From: an uncultured Lachnospiraceae bacterium
Lineage (GTDB): Bacteria; Bacillota; Clostridia; Lachnospirales; Lachnospiraceae
DNA: 44,119 nt
Assembly (NCBI GenBank): GCA_910577175.1
Contig: CAJTLU010000019.1
Coordinates: 1-44,119 of the forward strand
Direction: 5' to 3'
The notes under the pieces were generated by a model, which ran no database searches, was not told where the DNA came from, and saw only the letters and a list, made by a program, of their open reading frames with translations. Position 1 is the first letter of the stretch, and every line of letters starts with the position of its first letter. The position numbers and the translations under genes are program-made. Positions 16,343-24,205 of this stretch are shown piece after piece.

Positions 16343-18265
16343 ATGGAAAATCAAAAAGAATTTAAGCCATATGTACCGGCAGATAAGGTAACGCCGGAGA
16401 TTACTGTGACTTCAGTCCTGATGGGAATTCTGTTAGCGGTAGTATTTGGCGCGGCGAATGCGTATCTGGGACTTCGCGTGGGTATGACGGTCTCCGCCTC
16501 GATTCCGGCGGCGGTGATTGCGATGGGCGTAATCCGTGTGATTATGCGTAAGAATTCGATTTTGGAAAGCAATATCGTGCAGACGATAGGCTCTGCAGGC
16601 GAGTCTTTGGCGGCCGGGGCGATTTTTACCCTGCCTGCCCTGTTTTTGTGGGCGAGGGACGGTATCATGGACAAGCCTGGTATCATTGAGATTACCCTGA
16701 TTGCCCTGCTCGGCGGTCTGCTGGGCGTGTTCTTCATGGTTCCGCTCCGGAATGCGTTAATTGTAAGAGAGCATGGAACGCTTCCGTATCCGGAGGGGAC
16801 TGCCTGTGCCGAGGTGCTTCTTGCAGGAGAAGAGGGCGGCGCGAATGCGTCTACCGTATTTGCAGGCATGGGCTTTGCGGCACTGTTTAAGTTTATTATT
16901 GACGGAATCAAGGCGGTTCCGGGCGAGGTATCGTTCCGTGTAAAGGGCTATGCGGGCGAAATCGGCACGCAGATTTATCCGGCGGTTATGAGCGTAGGCT
17001 ACATCTGCGGACCGCGGATTTCCTCCTATATGTTTGCAGGCGGCGTGCTGAGCTGGCTTGTCCTGATTCCGCTCATCGTGCTGTTCGGGGAGACGCTTAT
17101 CCTGAGTCCGGGAACGGAGCCGATTGGCGAAATATTTGCAAAGGGCGGCGCCGGTGCTATCTGGGACGTTTACATCCGTTATATTGGTGCAGGCGCCCTG
17201 GCAGCCGGAGGTATTATCAGTCTGGTAAAGTCCTTTCCGCTGATTGTTCGGACCTTCCGCGATGCGCTAAAGGGTATGACGGCGGCAAAGGGCGGCACAG
17301 AGGGCAGCCGTACTGCACGGGACATCAGCATCAAAATCGTGCTGGTGGCAATTGCGCTTCTGACGATTTTAGTATGGCTTGTTCCGGCAGTTCCGGTCAC
17401 GCTTCTTGGTGCAATCATTGTCGTTATTTTCGGCTTCTTTTTCGCAACCGTATCCTCCCGTATGGTGGGACTGGTCGGAAGCAGTAACAATCCGGTTTCC
17501 GGTATGGCAATCGCAACGCTTCTGATTGCAACCGTAATTCTGAAGGTAACCGGGGATTCCGGTGCGGAGGGAATGCGCAGCGCGATAGCGATCGGTTCGA
17601 TTATCTGTATCATAGCCGCAATCGCCGGAGATACCTCGCAGGATTTAAAGACCGGATACCTGCTTGGCGCGACGCCGAAGAAGCAGCAGATAGGAGAGCT
17701 GATTGGTATTATTGCCGCAGCGCTTGCCATCGGTGGAACCTTATATCTGTTAGACAGTGCCTACAGCTTTGGTACCAAACAGCTCGGAGCGCCGCAGGCG
17801 ACGTTAATGAAGATGATTATTGAAGGCGTAATGGAGGGGAACCTTCCGTGGGCGCTGGTATTTGTCGGCGTGTTTATTGCGATAGTGGTCGAGGTAATCG
17901 GAATCCCGGTGCTGCCGTTTGCTATCGGCGTGTATCTGCCGGTACAGTTAAATGCCTGCATTATGGTAGGCGGTCTTGTTCGTCTTGCCCTTGATAAGAA
18001 GAAGGGGGATGAGAAGGAAAAGAAGAGAATTACGAACGACGGGATTTTGTTCTGCTCCGGTATGATTGCAGGAGAGGGTCTTGTCGGTATCTTGCTTGCT
18101 CTGCTTGCCGTAGTTCATCTGGATTCCGTAATCGATATTTCCGAAAAGCTGAAGCTTCCGGCTGTCGTGTCGGATGTGGCAAGTCTGGTTGTCTTTGCGT
18201 TGATTATTCTGTGCGTATTGAAGTTTTCTGTCTGGAAGAAGCAGAAGAAGGCGGAAAAAAGATAG
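16343..18265 (+). CDS. OPT family oligopeptide/metal-chelate transporter
   Basis: A 640-residue polytopic membrane protein with many hydrophobic helices. Family features include an early PEITVTSVLMGILLAVVFGAANAYLGLRVGMTVSASIPAAV segment, the GTACAEVL motif near residue 150, and SSNNPVSGMAIATLL and AGDTSQDLKTGYLLGATPKKQQ in the second half. OPT proteins take up oligopeptides or siderophore-like metal chelates with protons. The ATG at 16343 has GGAG six bases upstream; an in-frame ATG at 16331 would add four residues. It is followed one base later by a PqqD-like gene, so the two are translationally coupled. The substrate is not predictable. Confidence 0.9.
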   Translation: MENQKEFKPYVPADKVTPEITVTSVLMGILLAVVFGAANAYLGLRVGMTVSASIPAAVIAMGVIRVIMRKNSILESNIVQTIGSAGESLAAGAIFTLPALFLWARDGIMDKPGIIEITLIALLGGLLGVFFMVPLRNALIVREHGTLPYPEGTACAEVLLAGEEGGANASTVFAGMGFAALFKFIIDGIKAVPGEVSFRVKGYAGEIGTQIYPAVMSVGYICGPRISSYMFAGGVLSWLVLIPLIVLFGETLILSPGTEPIGEIFAKGGAGAIWDVYIRYIGAGALAAGGIISLVKSFPLIVRTFRDALKGMTAAKGGTEGSRTARDISIKIVLVAIALLTILVWLVPAVPVTLLGAIIVVIFGFFFATVSSRMVGLVGSSNNPVSGMAIATLLIATVILKVTGDSGAEGMRSAIAIGSIICIIAAIAGDTSQDLKTGYLLGATPKKQQIGELIGIIAAALAIGGTLYLLDSAYSFGTKQLGAPQATLMKMIIEGVMEGNLPWALVFVGVFIAIVVEVIGIPVLPFAIGVYLPVQLNACIMVGGLVRLALDKKKGDEKEKKRITNDGILFCSGMIAGEGLVGILLALLAVVHLDSVIDISEKLKLPAVVSDVASLVVFALIILCVLKFSVWKKQKKAEKR

Positions 18266-18266
18266 G

Positions 18267-18617
18267 ATGAAGAAGAAAAAACAGGAAAATTATCTGGAGC
18301 GCCGCCCGGTACGGAGAGAGGGGCTTGCCTGGAATACGGACCAGGAAGGGCTTGTGACGTTAGAACTACAAAATACCGGTATTATGAACCGTGTGGCGCA
18401 GAGGCTTTTTAAAAAGCCGAAGGTAAGTTATGTGCATCTGGAGGAAATCGGGAGCTTTGTCTGGCCGCTGTTAGATGGCAGCAGAACGATTCTGACACTT
18501 GGCGAGGCGGTAAAGGAGCGCTTCGGCGAACAAGCCGAGCCGCTGTATGAACGTCTGGCAAGGTATTTTCAGATTCTGGACAGCTATCACTTTGTGGAAT
18601 GGAAGCAGAACGATTAG
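18267..18617 (+). CDS. PqqD-like (RRE-fold) protein
   Basis: A 116-residue protein. The stretch NRVAQRLFKKPKVSYVHLEEIGSFVWPLLDGSRTILTLGEAVKERFGEQAEPLYERLARYFQIL matches the PqqD/RRE winged-helix pattern, with the typical LEEIGSFVWPLLDG and a later acidic helix. RRE domains usually bind the leader of a peptide that a radical SAM enzyme modifies. No radical SAM or precursor peptide gene is seen nearby. It starts one base after the OPT stop and lacks its own strong ribosome binding site, so it is coupled to the transporter. Confidence 0.75.
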   Translation: MKKKKQENYLERRPVRREGLAWNTDQEGLVTLELQNTGIMNRVAQRLFKKPKVSYVHLEEIGSFVWPLLDGSRTILTLGEAVKERFGEQAEPLYERLARYFQILDSYHFVEWKQND

Positions 18618-18632
18618 AAAAATGGAGAAGTT

Positions 18633-19076
18633 ATGAAAAGCTTTATTAAAAAATGTTGGAATATGTTTGTGAATCGTGAAACGATTACGTATGTCATTGC
18701 GGGTGTGCTGACGACGTTAGTGAATTTTGTGATTTCCTATTTGTTTTACGACTGCCTGCACTGGAATGAAAATTTCGTGACCGTGGTCGCATGGACGGCG
18801 GCGGTTGTGTTTGCCTATGTGATTAATAAATACTGGGTGTTTTTAGAGAAGAAGGACGCCGCAGCAAAGGAAGCAGTGAAGTTCGGGAAGTTCGTTGCAG
18901 CGCGGCTGTTTACGTTTGCTGTGGAGTGGCTTGGTATTTTTATTTTTGTAACGACGCTTGAAGTGGAGTTCTGGCCGGTCAAGCTGGTGCTTGCAGTGAT
19001 TGTTACCATATTGAATTATGTGTTCAGTAAGGTGTTTGTGTTTATTTCCGGTTCCCGGAAGAAGGAAGGAAAGTAA
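18633..19076 (+). CDS. GtrA-family membrane protein
   Basis: A 147-residue protein with four predicted transmembrane helices (about 18-38, 48-66, 84-105, 113-133). The opening REXXXYVIAGVLTTLVNFVISYLFYD and the VINKYWVF segment are typical of GtrA proteins, which are thought to move lipid-linked sugars (undecaprenyl phosphate-glucose) across the membrane. GGAGAAG lies just before the ATG. It is in the same orientation and close to the PqqD-like and methyltransferase genes, but no glycosyltransferase partner lies in the window. Confidence 0.85.
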   Translation: MKSFIKKCWNMFVNRETITYVIAGVLTTLVNFVISYLFYDCLHWNENFVTVVAWTAAVVFAYVINKYWVFLEKKDAAAKEAVKFGKFVAARLFTFAVEWLGIFIFVTTLEVEFWPVKLVLAVIVTILNYVFSKVFVFISGSRKKEGK

Positions 19077-19092
19077 GAAAGGGGACGCTTCT

Positions 19093-20304
19093 ATGGATTT
19101 TACGGTCAAGGCGGCGGTTACGCTGAAAAAGGGTGCGGCAAAAAGCCTGAAGGCAGGCGGCCTCTGGATTTATGATAATGAAATCGACACTATCATGGGG
19201 AGCGTGGAGGACGGCGAGCTGGTCCGCGTGAAGGACTTTGACGGGTATGTGCTCGGAACCGGGTTTCTTAACCGGAAGTCGAGACTTACAGTGCGGATGC
19301 TGACGAGGGAAAAGGACACGGAGATTACGGAGGCGTTTCTCGAGAAGCGCGTGCGTGCGGCATGGGAATACCGTAAGAAAACGGTCGATACGGGAAGCTG
19401 CCGCCTGATTTTCGGGGAAGCGGATTTTCTGCCCGGGCTTGTCGTGGACAAGTTTTCCGATGTCTGTGTGGTACAGTCCCTTGCCCTTGGTATGGAACGC
19501 TTAAAGCCTGTCATTCTGGAGGCGTTAAAAAGGGTGCTTGCAGAGGACGGGATTGTGTTGCGCGGTATTTACGAGCGCAGTGACGCAAAGGTACGTGAGC
19601 AGGAGGGCATGGAGCGCATGAAGGGCTTTTTGTCCGAACCGTTTGATACGGAGGTGGAAATCGTCGAAAACGGGGTACGTTATCTGGTGGATGTGGCGGA
19701 CGGACAGAAGACGGGCTTTTTTTTAGACCAGAAGTATAACCGTCTGGCAGTGCAGAGGCTTTGTCAGGACGCAGAGGTTTTGGACTGCTTTACCCATACT
19801 GGTTCGTTTGCCTTAAATGCAGGGCTTGCCGGAGCAAAGCAGGTGCTCGGCGTGGACGCTTCGGAGACTGCGGTTGCGCAGGCGGAGAAAAACGCGGCGC
19901 TCAACGGACTTTCGGACAGAGTGTCTTTCCGGTGTGCAGATGTGTTTGAGCTTCTGCCGGAGCTTGTGCAGAACGGGAAGCAGTATGATGTGGTGATACT
20001 GGACCCTCCGGCGTTTACAAAGTCCCGCAGCTCCGTAAAGAATGCGGCAAAGGGATATCGTGAAATCAACCGGCGCGGCTTTTCGCTTGTAAAGGACGGC
20101 GGTTATCTTTGTACCTGTTCCTGCTCCCATTTTATGACGCCGGAGCTGTTTTCGGAGACGCTTGCACAGGCAGCGCGGGATGCCCATGTGCGGCTGCGTC
20201 AGGTGGAGTACCGTACACAGGCGCCGGACCACCCGATTCTGTGGTCGGCGGACGAGTCGTATTATCTGAAGTTCTATATTTTTCAAGTGTGCAAATCTTT
20301 TTAA
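19093..20304 (+). CDS. RlmI-like class I SAM-dependent rRNA (cytosine-C5) methyltransferase
   Basis: A 403-residue protein. An N-terminal PUA-like RNA-binding domain (about 1-75, GGLWIYDNEID, GYVLGTGFLNRKS) is followed by an RlmI/YccW-like middle domain (SGxADxLPGLVVDKFSD form), then a Rossmann methyltransferase with DCFTHTGSFALNA (SAM motif I), the acidic VDASE, and motif IV VILDPPAFTKS. In this family 23S rRNA cytosine is the substrate. The frame stays open 25 codons upstream into the end of the GtrA gene, but AAAGGGG before the ATG at 19093 and the homologous N-terminus favour the shorter protein. Confidence 0.9.
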   Translation: MDFTVKAAVTLKKGAAKSLKAGGLWIYDNEIDTIMGSVEDGELVRVKDFDGYVLGTGFLNRKSRLTVRMLTREKDTEITEAFLEKRVRAAWEYRKKTVDTGSCRLIFGEADFLPGLVVDKFSDVCVVQSLALGMERLKPVILEALKRVLAEDGIVLRGIYERSDAKVREQEGMERMKGFLSEPFDTEVEIVENGVRYLVDVADGQKTGFFLDQKYNRLAVQRLCQDAEVLDCFTHTGSFALNAGLAGAKQVLGVDASETAVAQAEKNAALNGLSDRVSFRCADVFELLPELVQNGKQYDVVILDPPAFTKSRSSVKNAAKGYREINRRGFSLVKDGGYLCTCSCSHFMTPELFSETLAQAARDAHVRLRQVEYRTQAPDHPILWSADESYYLKFYIFQVCKSF

Positions 20305-20311
20305 GTTATAG

Positions 20312-20360
20312 AAGAAAGGCGTTTCTGGCTTAAAAGCCGCTGGAGAGGCGCCTTTCTTTG
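20312..20360. terminator. Terminator after the methyltransferase gene
   Basis: AAGAAAGGCG (20312-20321) pairs with CGCCTTTCTT (20349-20358), with an inner GGCTTAAAAGCC hairpin. The T-rich end and A-rich start allow termination from both sides. It would also stop the leftward promoter at 20495-20523. Confidence 0.7.
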
Positions 20361-20428
20361 CAGTTTGAGTGGAGAATGTTGCTGGAAACGCAGATTCATC
20401 CCTTCCAATATATCCCTAAAACAACAAA

Positions 20429-20461
20429 AATCTACGCAAAGCTGCCTACTTTGTGTAGATT
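20429..20461. repeat. Left recombination-site-like palindrome (inverted partner at 21825-21851)
   Basis: Arms at 20429-20441 and 20449-20461 are 13-bp inverted repeats with one mismatch, around the 7-bp spacer CTGCCTA (20442-20448). This is the layout of a tyrosine recombinase core site. The same spacer in reverse complement lies at 21835-21841; a 20-bp block is identical between the two sites. Confidence 0.8.
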
Positions 20462-20494
20462 GAAAAATAAGGTATTTTGTCATTTAATAAATTA

Positions 20495-20523
20495 ATTATA
20501 TCACAAAGACTCTTTTTTTACAA
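20495..20523 (-). promoter_or_regulatory. Outward promoter inside the invertible segment
   Basis: On the minus strand TTGTAA (20518-20523) and a perfect TATAAT (20495-20500) are 17 bp apart, and TGA directly before TATAAT makes an extended -10. It now points left, toward the terminator after the methyltransferase gene. After inversion between the two sites it would point at the TM2 gene. Confidence 0.6.
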
Positions 20524-20667
20524 TAGTTTTTTCGATTTTTTTAAAACGGTAGTTTTTGTCTCGTTACAAGGTAGTTACGAGCTTTTAGGTGGTCAGAAAG
20601 TGGTCGGTAATGCAGAATTCTTTATTTCGGATACGGGGCAGATAAAGCTGCAAAGGAGGATGCTGAT

Positions 20668-21762
20668 ATGCCAAAAATGAGAAAGAACATTCGCAAAAGA
20701 AAAGATGGACGGTATGAGGGAAGATATGCTGACGGATACAAACCGGACGGGAGTATAAAGTATCATTCCGTATATGGAAAGACATATGAGGAAGCTAGGA
20801 AGAAATGTGACGAAGCGGCAGGTGGGAGGTATAACCTAGAAAAAAACACAGGAGGCAGGCTTCTGGTATCTCAAATTACTTCCATGTGGCTGCAAAGCAA
20901 AAAGCCGTATATTAAGCAATCTACCTATTTTCGTTATCTATCTGTTACAGAAAAGCATATTGATTCCTTTTTTGGAAGCAAACCGGTTACAGAGATAACC
21001 GACGCTATGATTCAGAGGATTTGTGCAGAGCTGATGTGCAGTTTGAAGCCAAAGACCGTCCGGGATATCCTGACAGTATTGAAACAGATTTTAGGTTATG
21101 CGGCAGAGCAGGGACTGTGTACAGAACCTCCTGTAAAAATACAGTTGCCAAAGGATGCTCCAAGGATGATGAAAATACTTTCTCCAACAGAGCAGCAGCG
21201 TCTCTCACTATATTTAAAGTCAGAGCCTGATTTGCAGAAAATGGGTGTGCTGCTCTGTCTTTATACCGGAATGAGGTTGGGAGAAATCTGTGGTTTGCGA
21301 TGGGAGGATATTGACTTTATGAACCAAATGATTAAGATACGGCGGACAATCCAACGAATTGGTAAGGGAAATGATGGCACAAGATTTTTGCTTGATACTC
21401 CTAAGACGCAGAAATCCATACGAGACATTCCTGTTCCGGACTTCCTGATGGAATATTTAAAGGAATATAGATGTGCCGATACGGCAGCCTATGTATTGAC
21501 AGGGACAGTACAGTTTGTGCAACCAAGGACTTATCAGAATCGTTTCAAGGCATATCTTAAGGAAAGCGGTCTGCCGGAGGACTTTCATTTCCATACACTC
21601 CGTCATACGTTTGCAAGCCGGGCAATCGAGCTTGGGTTTGACCCGAAAAGCCTGAGTGAGATTCTGGGTCATGCCAGTGTCAATATCACACTGGATCGTT
21701 ACGTGCATTCCTCGATAGAGCTCAAACGCCGTAACATGGAATTGTTTTCTACGGTGATATAA
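20668..21762 (+). CDS. Tyrosine-type site-specific recombinase
   Basis: A 364-residue phage-integrase-family recombinase. Residues 1-55 form an AP2-like arm-type DNA-binding domain (RKDGRYEGRY, DGSIKYHSVYGKTYEEA). A SAM-like core-binding domain spans about 64-160. The catalytic domain shows Arg203 (TGMRLGEICGLRW), a Lys in TPKTQKSIRDIP, His309/Arg312 (HTLRHTF), His335 (LGHAS) and nucleophile Tyr345 (LDRYVH), so it looks intact. AAAGGAGG lies eight bases before the ATG. It sits between two inverted recombination-site-like palindromes rather than between direct att repeats, which suggests that it inverts its own segment. Base composition is more AT-rich than the flanking chromosome. Confidence 0.93.
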   Translation: MPKMRKNIRKRKDGRYEGRYADGYKPDGSIKYHSVYGKTYEEARKKCDEAAGGRYNLEKNTGGRLLVSQITSMWLQSKKPYIKQSTYFRYLSVTEKHIDSFFGSKPVTEITDAMIQRICAELMCSLKPKTVRDILTVLKQILGYAAEQGLCTEPPVKIQLPKDAPRMMKILSPTEQQRLSLYLKSEPDLQKMGVLLCLYTGMRLGEICGLRWEDIDFMNQMIKIRRTIQRIGKGNDGTRFLLDTPKTQKSIRDIPVPDFLMEYLKEYRCADTAAYVLTGTVQFVQPRTYQNRFKAYLKESGLPEDFHFHTLRHTFASRAIELGFDPKSLSEILGHASVNITLDRYVHSSIELKRRNMELFSTVI

Positions 21763-21788
21763 GGGTCGGGAATATGGTCATAGAACAG

Positions 21789-21825
21789 GGAGAAGCCTTG
21801 CAAGTCGGAGGCTTCTCCTTAAGTT
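21789..21825 (+). terminator. Terminator of the recombinase gene, inside the invertible segment
   Basis: GGAGAAGCC (21789-21797) and GGCTTCTCC (21810-21818) form a perfect 9-bp stem followed by TTAAGTTT. In the present orientation it insulates the TM2/patatin genes from recombinase transcription. Confidence 0.7.
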
Positions 21826-21851
21826 TACACAAAGTAGGCAGCTTTATGTAA
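21825..21851. repeat. Right recombination-site-like palindrome (inverted relative to 20432-20458)
   Basis: Arms TTACACAAAG (21825-21834) and CTTTATGTAA (21842-21851) surround TAGGCAG, the exact reverse complement of the left spacer. Over 27 bp it matches the inverted left site with four mismatches, all in the outer arms. Confidence 0.8.
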
Positions 21852-21912
21852 GTGGCGGTAGTAGCAATCATTCTGATTGTTATTATACACAAAATATTAG
21901 GAGGATATAACA

Positions 21913-22149
21913 ATGGACGAACAAAATTTTCAGAATCAGCAGAGACTTTCTGATAAGTCTCGGGGAACGGCAGCAGTGCTTTGTTTCTTTTTTGGTGCAC
22001 TTGGAATCCACCGTTTTTATGTCGGCAAAGTCGGCACAGGGATTATTTGGATGCTGACACTCGGTTTTTTAGGGCTGGGGGTATTGATTGATTTTATTAT
22101 GATTCTTTGTGGCTCATTTAAGGATAAATATGGAAATCTAATAAAATAA
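21913..22149 (+). CDS. TM2 domain-containing protein
   Basis: A 78-residue membrane protein. After a short polar N-terminus it shows the TM2 pattern: a first helix AAVLCFFFGALGIHRFYVGK and a second GIIWMLTLGFLGLGVLIDFIMIL, with the GIHRFYVGK turn typical of the domain. Function of bacterial TM2 proteins is not established. TAGGAGG precedes the ATG. The present upstream region has no strong promoter, and the gene lies 61 bp outside the right recombination-site-like palindrome, so inversion of the recombinase segment could control it. Confidence 0.88.
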   Translation: MDEQNFQNQQRLSDKSRGTAAVLCFFFGALGIHRFYVGKVGTGIIWMLTLGFLGLGVLIDFIMILCGSFKDKYGNLIK

Positions 22150-22163
22150 TTGTTAATCGGACT

Positions 22164-22205
22164 GCAAAGGGACTGCGCTTCGTGCGACAGCTCCTTTCGC
22201 TTTTT
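22164..22205 (+). terminator. Terminator or attenuator between TM2 and patatin genes
   Basis: A hairpin at 22164-22200 (GCAAAGG...CTGCGC TTCG GCGACAG...CCTTTCGC, with small internal loops) is followed by TTTTT at 22201-22205, just before the patatin ribosome binding site. Confidence 0.6.
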
Positions 22206-22218
22206 CAGAGGTAAGCAG

Positions 22219-23070
22219 ATGAAGATAGGATTAGTATTATCAGGTGGTATGGCGAAGGGGGCGTATCAAATCGGAGCACTTCGGGCGTTAAATAATTTTG
22301 TACCGCTGAATGAAATTAAATATATGAGCTGTGCTTCCATAGGAGTGCTCAATGGATATGCGTATGCTGCCGGAAATCTTAATTGTGCGGAGAAGATGTG
22401 GAAAAATATCTGTAACAGTGATACGAGACTTGTCATAAGCCAGATACTGAGAAGTAGTATGTTGCAGCAAAATATTACAACACTTTATGACCCGGAAAAA
22501 TCACTTTCGGCATCATTTTATTGTTCTTTGCTTGATTTAAGCCACAGAAATATTGTTTATAAAGATTTATCAACGGTAGACAATAATCAGATTCCGTTAT
22601 ATTTAAAAGCAAGCGTTGCCATGCCGGTATATAACCGCTCTGTTTCGATTGACAAGACATCGTATTTTGACGGAGCGATAATTGATAACATTCCGGTTTT
22701 TCCCCTGTTAAAACACAATCTTGATTATATGATATGCGTCTATTTTGATGATGTTTGCTATAAATTTGAAAACACGTATTTTGATAACAAGATAATTAAG
22801 GTAACGTTTCCTTGTGAAAGTATACTGAAGCAATCCCTTGTTTTTAAGCAGGATAGTATCGGGGAAATGATAAAAAGCGGTTATGACAGGACAATGCGTA
22901 TCCTTAAATTGGTATTTTCCAAAGGATATGAGAATCTTGATTGTATTTACCGTACTATAGAGGATATAAATCGGAATAATAGAGATAGTGGTCTGCGCAT
23001 AACGGGAGATGTCCTTGTTACAAATTTGAACAAAATAACTCAAAGGTTTACGAAAAGAAAAATTTTATAG
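22219..23070 (+). CDS. Patatin-like phospholipase
   Basis: A 283-residue protein of the patatin lipid acyl hydrolase family. The oxyanion segment SGGMAKGAY lies at residues 8-16, the nucleophile elbow is CASIG (Ser40; the usual first Gly is Cys), and the catalytic Asp is in DGAIIDN (Asp151). No signal peptide is seen, so it would act at the inner face of the membrane on phospholipids. The start at 22219 follows AGAGGT; an in-frame TTG at 22150 would run through the terminator hairpin and is unlikely. The gene is AT-rich and lies next to the TM2 gene and the recombinase module. The altered elbow makes activity less certain. Confidence 0.85.
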   Translation: MKIGLVLSGGMAKGAYQIGALRALNNFVPLNEIKYMSCASIGVLNGYAYAAGNLNCAEKMWKNICNSDTRLVISQILRSSMLQQNITTLYDPEKSLSASFYCSLLDLSHRNIVYKDLSTVDNNQIPLYLKASVAMPVYNRSVSIDKTSYFDGAIIDNIPVFPLLKHNLDYMICVYFDDVCYKFENTYFDNKIIKVTFPCESILKQSLVFKQDSIGEMIKSGYDRTMRILKLVFSKGYENLDCIYRTIEDINRNNRDSGLRITGDVLVTNLNKITQRFTKRKIL

Positions 23071-23272
23071 GAACTCAGGCAGAGTCATCCTAAAAAGAGG
23101 GAAAAAAGATGTTAAATTGCAGGATGAAAAGCTTCCGCCTCCCTTTTTCGTGAATGGTTAAGGAAAATTTTTCATTTCCTCTTTACAAATTGCCGGAAGT
23201 GACGATATAATAAATATAGAGTTAATATTATATTGCAAAACGATACAGCAAAAGTCAAGGAGGGCGATGCAT

Positions 23273-24052
23273 ATGTCAAACTATAATTTCACGAGTGCGT
23301 TTTTTGGCGGCTTTTCTTCAAGTTCTTCTTTTTCGGGACTGCTTGGAGAGTATAACTCCATTAAAAACGGTTCTTACAGAAGACTTTTAAAGTCGTATTA
23401 TGGCAAGTATAATGCTGATGGTACGACAAAGTCCACGGAGAAGACCGAGCGGGAGAGAAAGCAGAAGACCAGCTCCGATACTATGGATTCCGCAAAGAAG
23501 CTGACCGCAGTTTCCGAGAAGGCGACGTCTCTTCAGAATGCGGCAACCAAGCTTTCGGCAGTGAAGGAAGGGACTTCCTCCATTTATGCGAAGAAGACGA
23601 TTGTAGAGAAGAAGGATGGAGTTACGACAACCCGTACCGACTACGATTATGATACGGTGACAAGTGCAGTGAGGTCTCTTGTTACGGCATACAATGAGAC
23701 GCTGGATGAGGCGGCTAAGGTCGGTTCCGGTTCGGTACAGAATAAGGCGAAGTGGATGACGGATCTTACAGCACAGTATAAGGACCAGCTTTCCGAATTT
23801 GGTATTTCGGTAGATAAGGAAGGCAGACTTTCCTTGGATGAGAAGGTATTCCGCGGCAAGGAGATGCCGGATATCCAGGATTTCTTCGAGGGAAGCAATT
23901 CCTTTGCAAGTAAGCTTGCCAGAAAGGCATCCTCGCTTGCCGGTGCAGCAGACCTTCAGGCAACGAGAGCGGCTTCCGCTTATACGCCGTCGGGTGACAC
24001 ATATAAGCCGGAGTCCATGAATTCCGGAACGGTATTTGATTCTTTGTTCTAA
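23273..24052 (+). CDS. FliD-like secreted or surface protein of unknown function
   Basis: A 259-residue protein rich in Ser, Lys and Ala without a signal peptide. The N-terminus (MSNYNFTSAFFGGFSSSSSFSGLLGEYNSIKNGSYRRLLKSYYGKY) is Ser-rich. The middle is predicted helical, and the segment DTVTSAVRSLVTAYNETLDEA followed by EFGISVDKEGRLSLDEKVF resembles the C-terminal part of flagellar cap protein FliD. No other flagellar gene lies in the window. GGAGGG at 23259-23264 gives better spacing to the ATG at 23273 than to 23267. A FliD relationship is tentative. Confidence 0.7.
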   Translation: MSNYNFTSAFFGGFSSSSSFSGLLGEYNSIKNGSYRRLLKSYYGKYNADGTTKSTEKTERERKQKTSSDTMDSAKKLTAVSEKATSLQNAATKLSAVKEGTSSIYAKKTIVEKKDGVTTTRTDYDYDTVTSAVRSLVTAYNETLDEAAKVGSGSVQNKAKWMTDLTAQYKDQLSEFGISVDKEGRLSLDEKVFRGKEMPDIQDFFEGSNSFASKLARKASSLAGAADLQATRAASAYTPSGDTYKPESMNSGTVFDSLF

Positions 24053-24104
24053 GCTGGTAAAAGATACCCGATTGTCCGGAGGACAGAATGCAAAGAATAG
24101 GGCT

Positions 24105-24134
24105 GTCGCGTAAAGTGGCAGCCCTTTTTATCGT
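24105..24134 (+). terminator. Terminator after the FliD-like gene
   Basis: AGGGCTGTCGC...GTGGCAGCCCT forms a hairpin followed by TTTTTAT. Confidence 0.75.
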
Positions 24135-24205
24135 ATAGGAAAGTTCATCCTTATACGAAAAGATGCTCCGTAAAATGCACACTTTTTTACTTTTCAGGAG
24201 GTTTT

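Noticed and set aside
20429..21851. The repeats around the recombinase as attL and attR of an integrated element
   Set aside because: att sites of an integrated element are direct repeats; these are inverted with reverse-complement spacers, which fits inversion, not excision.
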